From: Xanthobacteraceae bacterium
GTDB taxonomy: Bacteria; Pseudomonadota; Alphaproteobacteria; Rhizobiales; Xanthobacteraceae
Assembly (NCBI GenBank): GCA_030043175.1
Contig: JASHYD010001188.1
Location: 1 to 7,401, forward strand
Direction: 5' to 3'
Length of the DNA: 7,401 nucleotides
This document shows positions 6,397 through 7,401 of this stretch, piece after piece. Below the pieces are notes generated by a model. It saw nothing but the letters and a program-made list of their open reading frames with translations, was not told where the DNA came from and searched no databases. The position numbers and the translations under genes are program-made. The first letter of the stretch is position 1. Each line of letters opens with the position of its first letter.

Positions 6397-6615
6397 CGCA
6401 CTGGTGCATTCTCGCGGTCGCGCTGTTGCGCGATCGAGGTCTTGCTGGTGCTGGCGACGGTGGCCGCAGGAAGCCGCTCGTGCGTTCGGCTGCCAGGGAA
6501 GGGACGGGTTGGCGCGCCCGATCGGTTGACGGGGCCTCTCTAGGGGAGCGGAATAAAGGGTGGCGCCTATCGCTGGGCAGGTGGTAGGGCAGGGCAAACG
6601 GGCAAGCAAATAATC

Positions 6616-7401
6616 ATGGAATCTCTCTCACTTATTCTCAAGGGCGGGCGGATCGTCGATCCGTCACAGGATCTCGATGCGGTGGCGGCCATCGGCTTCG
6701 GCGGCGGCAGGGTGGCGGCGATCGGCCCCAATCTTGCGGCGGATGTCGCGACCGAAGTGGTCGACGTGTCGGGCCGTATCGTGACGCCGGGCCTGATCGA
6801 CCTGCATACCCATGTCTATTGGGGTGGCACGTCGCTCGGCATCGACGCGGAGGAATTCTCCCGCGCGAGTGGCGTGACCACGTGCGTCGACACGGGCAGC
6901 GCCGGGCCCGGCAACTTTGCCGGCTTTCGCAAGCACGTCATTGAACCGAGCGCTGTGCGTATCCTGGCTTATCTGCACGTCTCGTTCGCGGGTATCTTCG
7001 CGTACTCGAAAACCGTGATGGTCGGCGAAAGCGAAGAGCTTCGTCTGATGGCGCCGTCCGAAACGGTCGCCGTCGCCGACGCCAATCGCGACGTGATCGT
7101 CGGAATCAAGGTCCGGGTCGGCCGGAACGCGAGCGGCCGGTCCGGCACTGCGCCGCTCGATATTGCGCTGCAGGCCGCCAGCGAGGCCGGCCTGCCGGTG
7201 ATGTGCCATATCGACTTTCCCCCGCCAACCTACGAGGAGGTGTTGGAACGGCTGCGCCCGGGCGACGTTCTCACTCACGCGTTCCGTCCTTTTCCCAATG
7301 CGCCGATCGATCATCAGGGCAGGATCAAGGATGCGGTGCTGTGTGCGCGAGGGCGCGGCGTCAAGTTCGACATCGGTCACGGCAAGGGCTCGTTCGCGTT
7401 C
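6616..7401 (+). CDS. Amidohydrolase/deacetylase family metallohydrolase, N-terminal part (runs off window)
   Basis: The first 262 residues of a cytoplasmic amidohydrolase-superfamily enzyme resembling COG3964 (the Atu3266-like deacetylase group and dihydroorotase-like enzymes); about 120 more residues are expected beyond the window. The N-terminal beta-sandwich is seen in LILKGGRIVDPSQ (6-18) and the GRVAAIGP turn (31-38). The catalytic barrel then opens with TPGLIDLHTHVYWGG (57-71). Expected metal ligands are all present: H64 and H66 (HTH), K165 in GIKVRV (the lysine usually carboxylated to bridge two metals), H198 (CHID) and H221 (THAFRP). FDIGHGKGSF (251-260) is also family-typical; the catalytic Asp should follow. 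Such enzymes hydrolyse amide or ester bonds, for example of N-acyl or O-acyl acids; the exact substrate is not predictable. ATG 6616 is chosen because the conserved N-terminus starts there, although the ribosome binding site is poor. The 219 nt upstream hold no gene or clear promoter. Confidence 0.93.
   Translation, partial: MESLSLILKGGRIVDPSQDLDAVAAIGFGGGRVAAIGPNLAADVATEVVDVSGRIVTPGLIDLHTHVYWGGTSLGIDAEEFSRASGVTTCVDTGSAGPGNFAGFRKHVIEPSAVRILAYLHVSFAGIFAYSKTVMVGESEELRLMAPSETVAVADANRDVIVGIKVRVGRNASGRSGTAPLDIALQAASEAGLPVMCHIDFPPPTYEEVLERLRPGDVLTHAFRPFPNAPIDHQGRIKDAVLCARGRGVKFDIGHGKGSFAF

Noticed and set aside
6664..7380. Minus-strand open frame of 238 codons opposite the amidohydrolase
   Set aside because: The plus frame has the complete metal-ligand pattern of an amidohydrolase, so the minus frame is a shadow.

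Overview
The window looks like an accessory or slowly decaying stretch of a high-GC alphaproteobacterial chromosome, most likely Bradyrhizobium or a close relative. This rests on GC-rich codon use, a CTTGTGGG/CCCACAAG intergenic repeat of the kind common in that group, a lineage-typical membrane-anchored hypothetical protein, and an oligopeptide-type ABC transporter with a Tat-exported binding protein. The assignment is inference; no rRNA or other marker is present.

Minus strand, reading from about 3.7 kb down to 1: a family 5 solute-binding protein with a twin-arginine signal (3693-2089), a relic of an IS200/IS605-type Y1 (HUH) transposase gene (about 1995-1690), a DppB-type permease (1460-519), and the first 114 codons of a DppC-type permease (342 to the window edge). 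These form one peptide/nickel/opine-type importer operon (binding protein, permease B, permease C; ATPases presumably lie beyond position 1). It has been interrupted twice by non-coding insertions: the transposon relic between the binding protein and dppB, and a 176-nt gap with a dispersed-repeat-like inverted repeat between dppB and dppC.

Plus strand, from about 4.4 kb: a truncated DUF899 (thioredoxin-like) gene fragment behind a strong ribosome binding site; a 242-codon single-pass membrane protein of unknown function (4667-5395); a LysR-type regulator effector domain reduced to a pseudogene by at least six frame changes (5805-6396); and an intact start of a COG3964-type amidohydrolase/deacetylase metallohydrolase (6616 to the window edge) with all metal ligands expected in this part of the fold.

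The functional picture is an importer for a peptide-like or acylated small molecule encoded opposite a cytoplasmic amidohydrolase that could deacylate or hydrolyse the imported compound. A LysR regulator once lay upstream of the hydrolase and is now dead. The roughly 2.9 kb between the two intact units is a graveyard of fragments. I see no tRNA, rRNA or CRISPR array, and nothing that amounts to a wholly new defence or mobile system. The most informative features are the two multi-frame relics and the repeat structures in the intergenic DNA.
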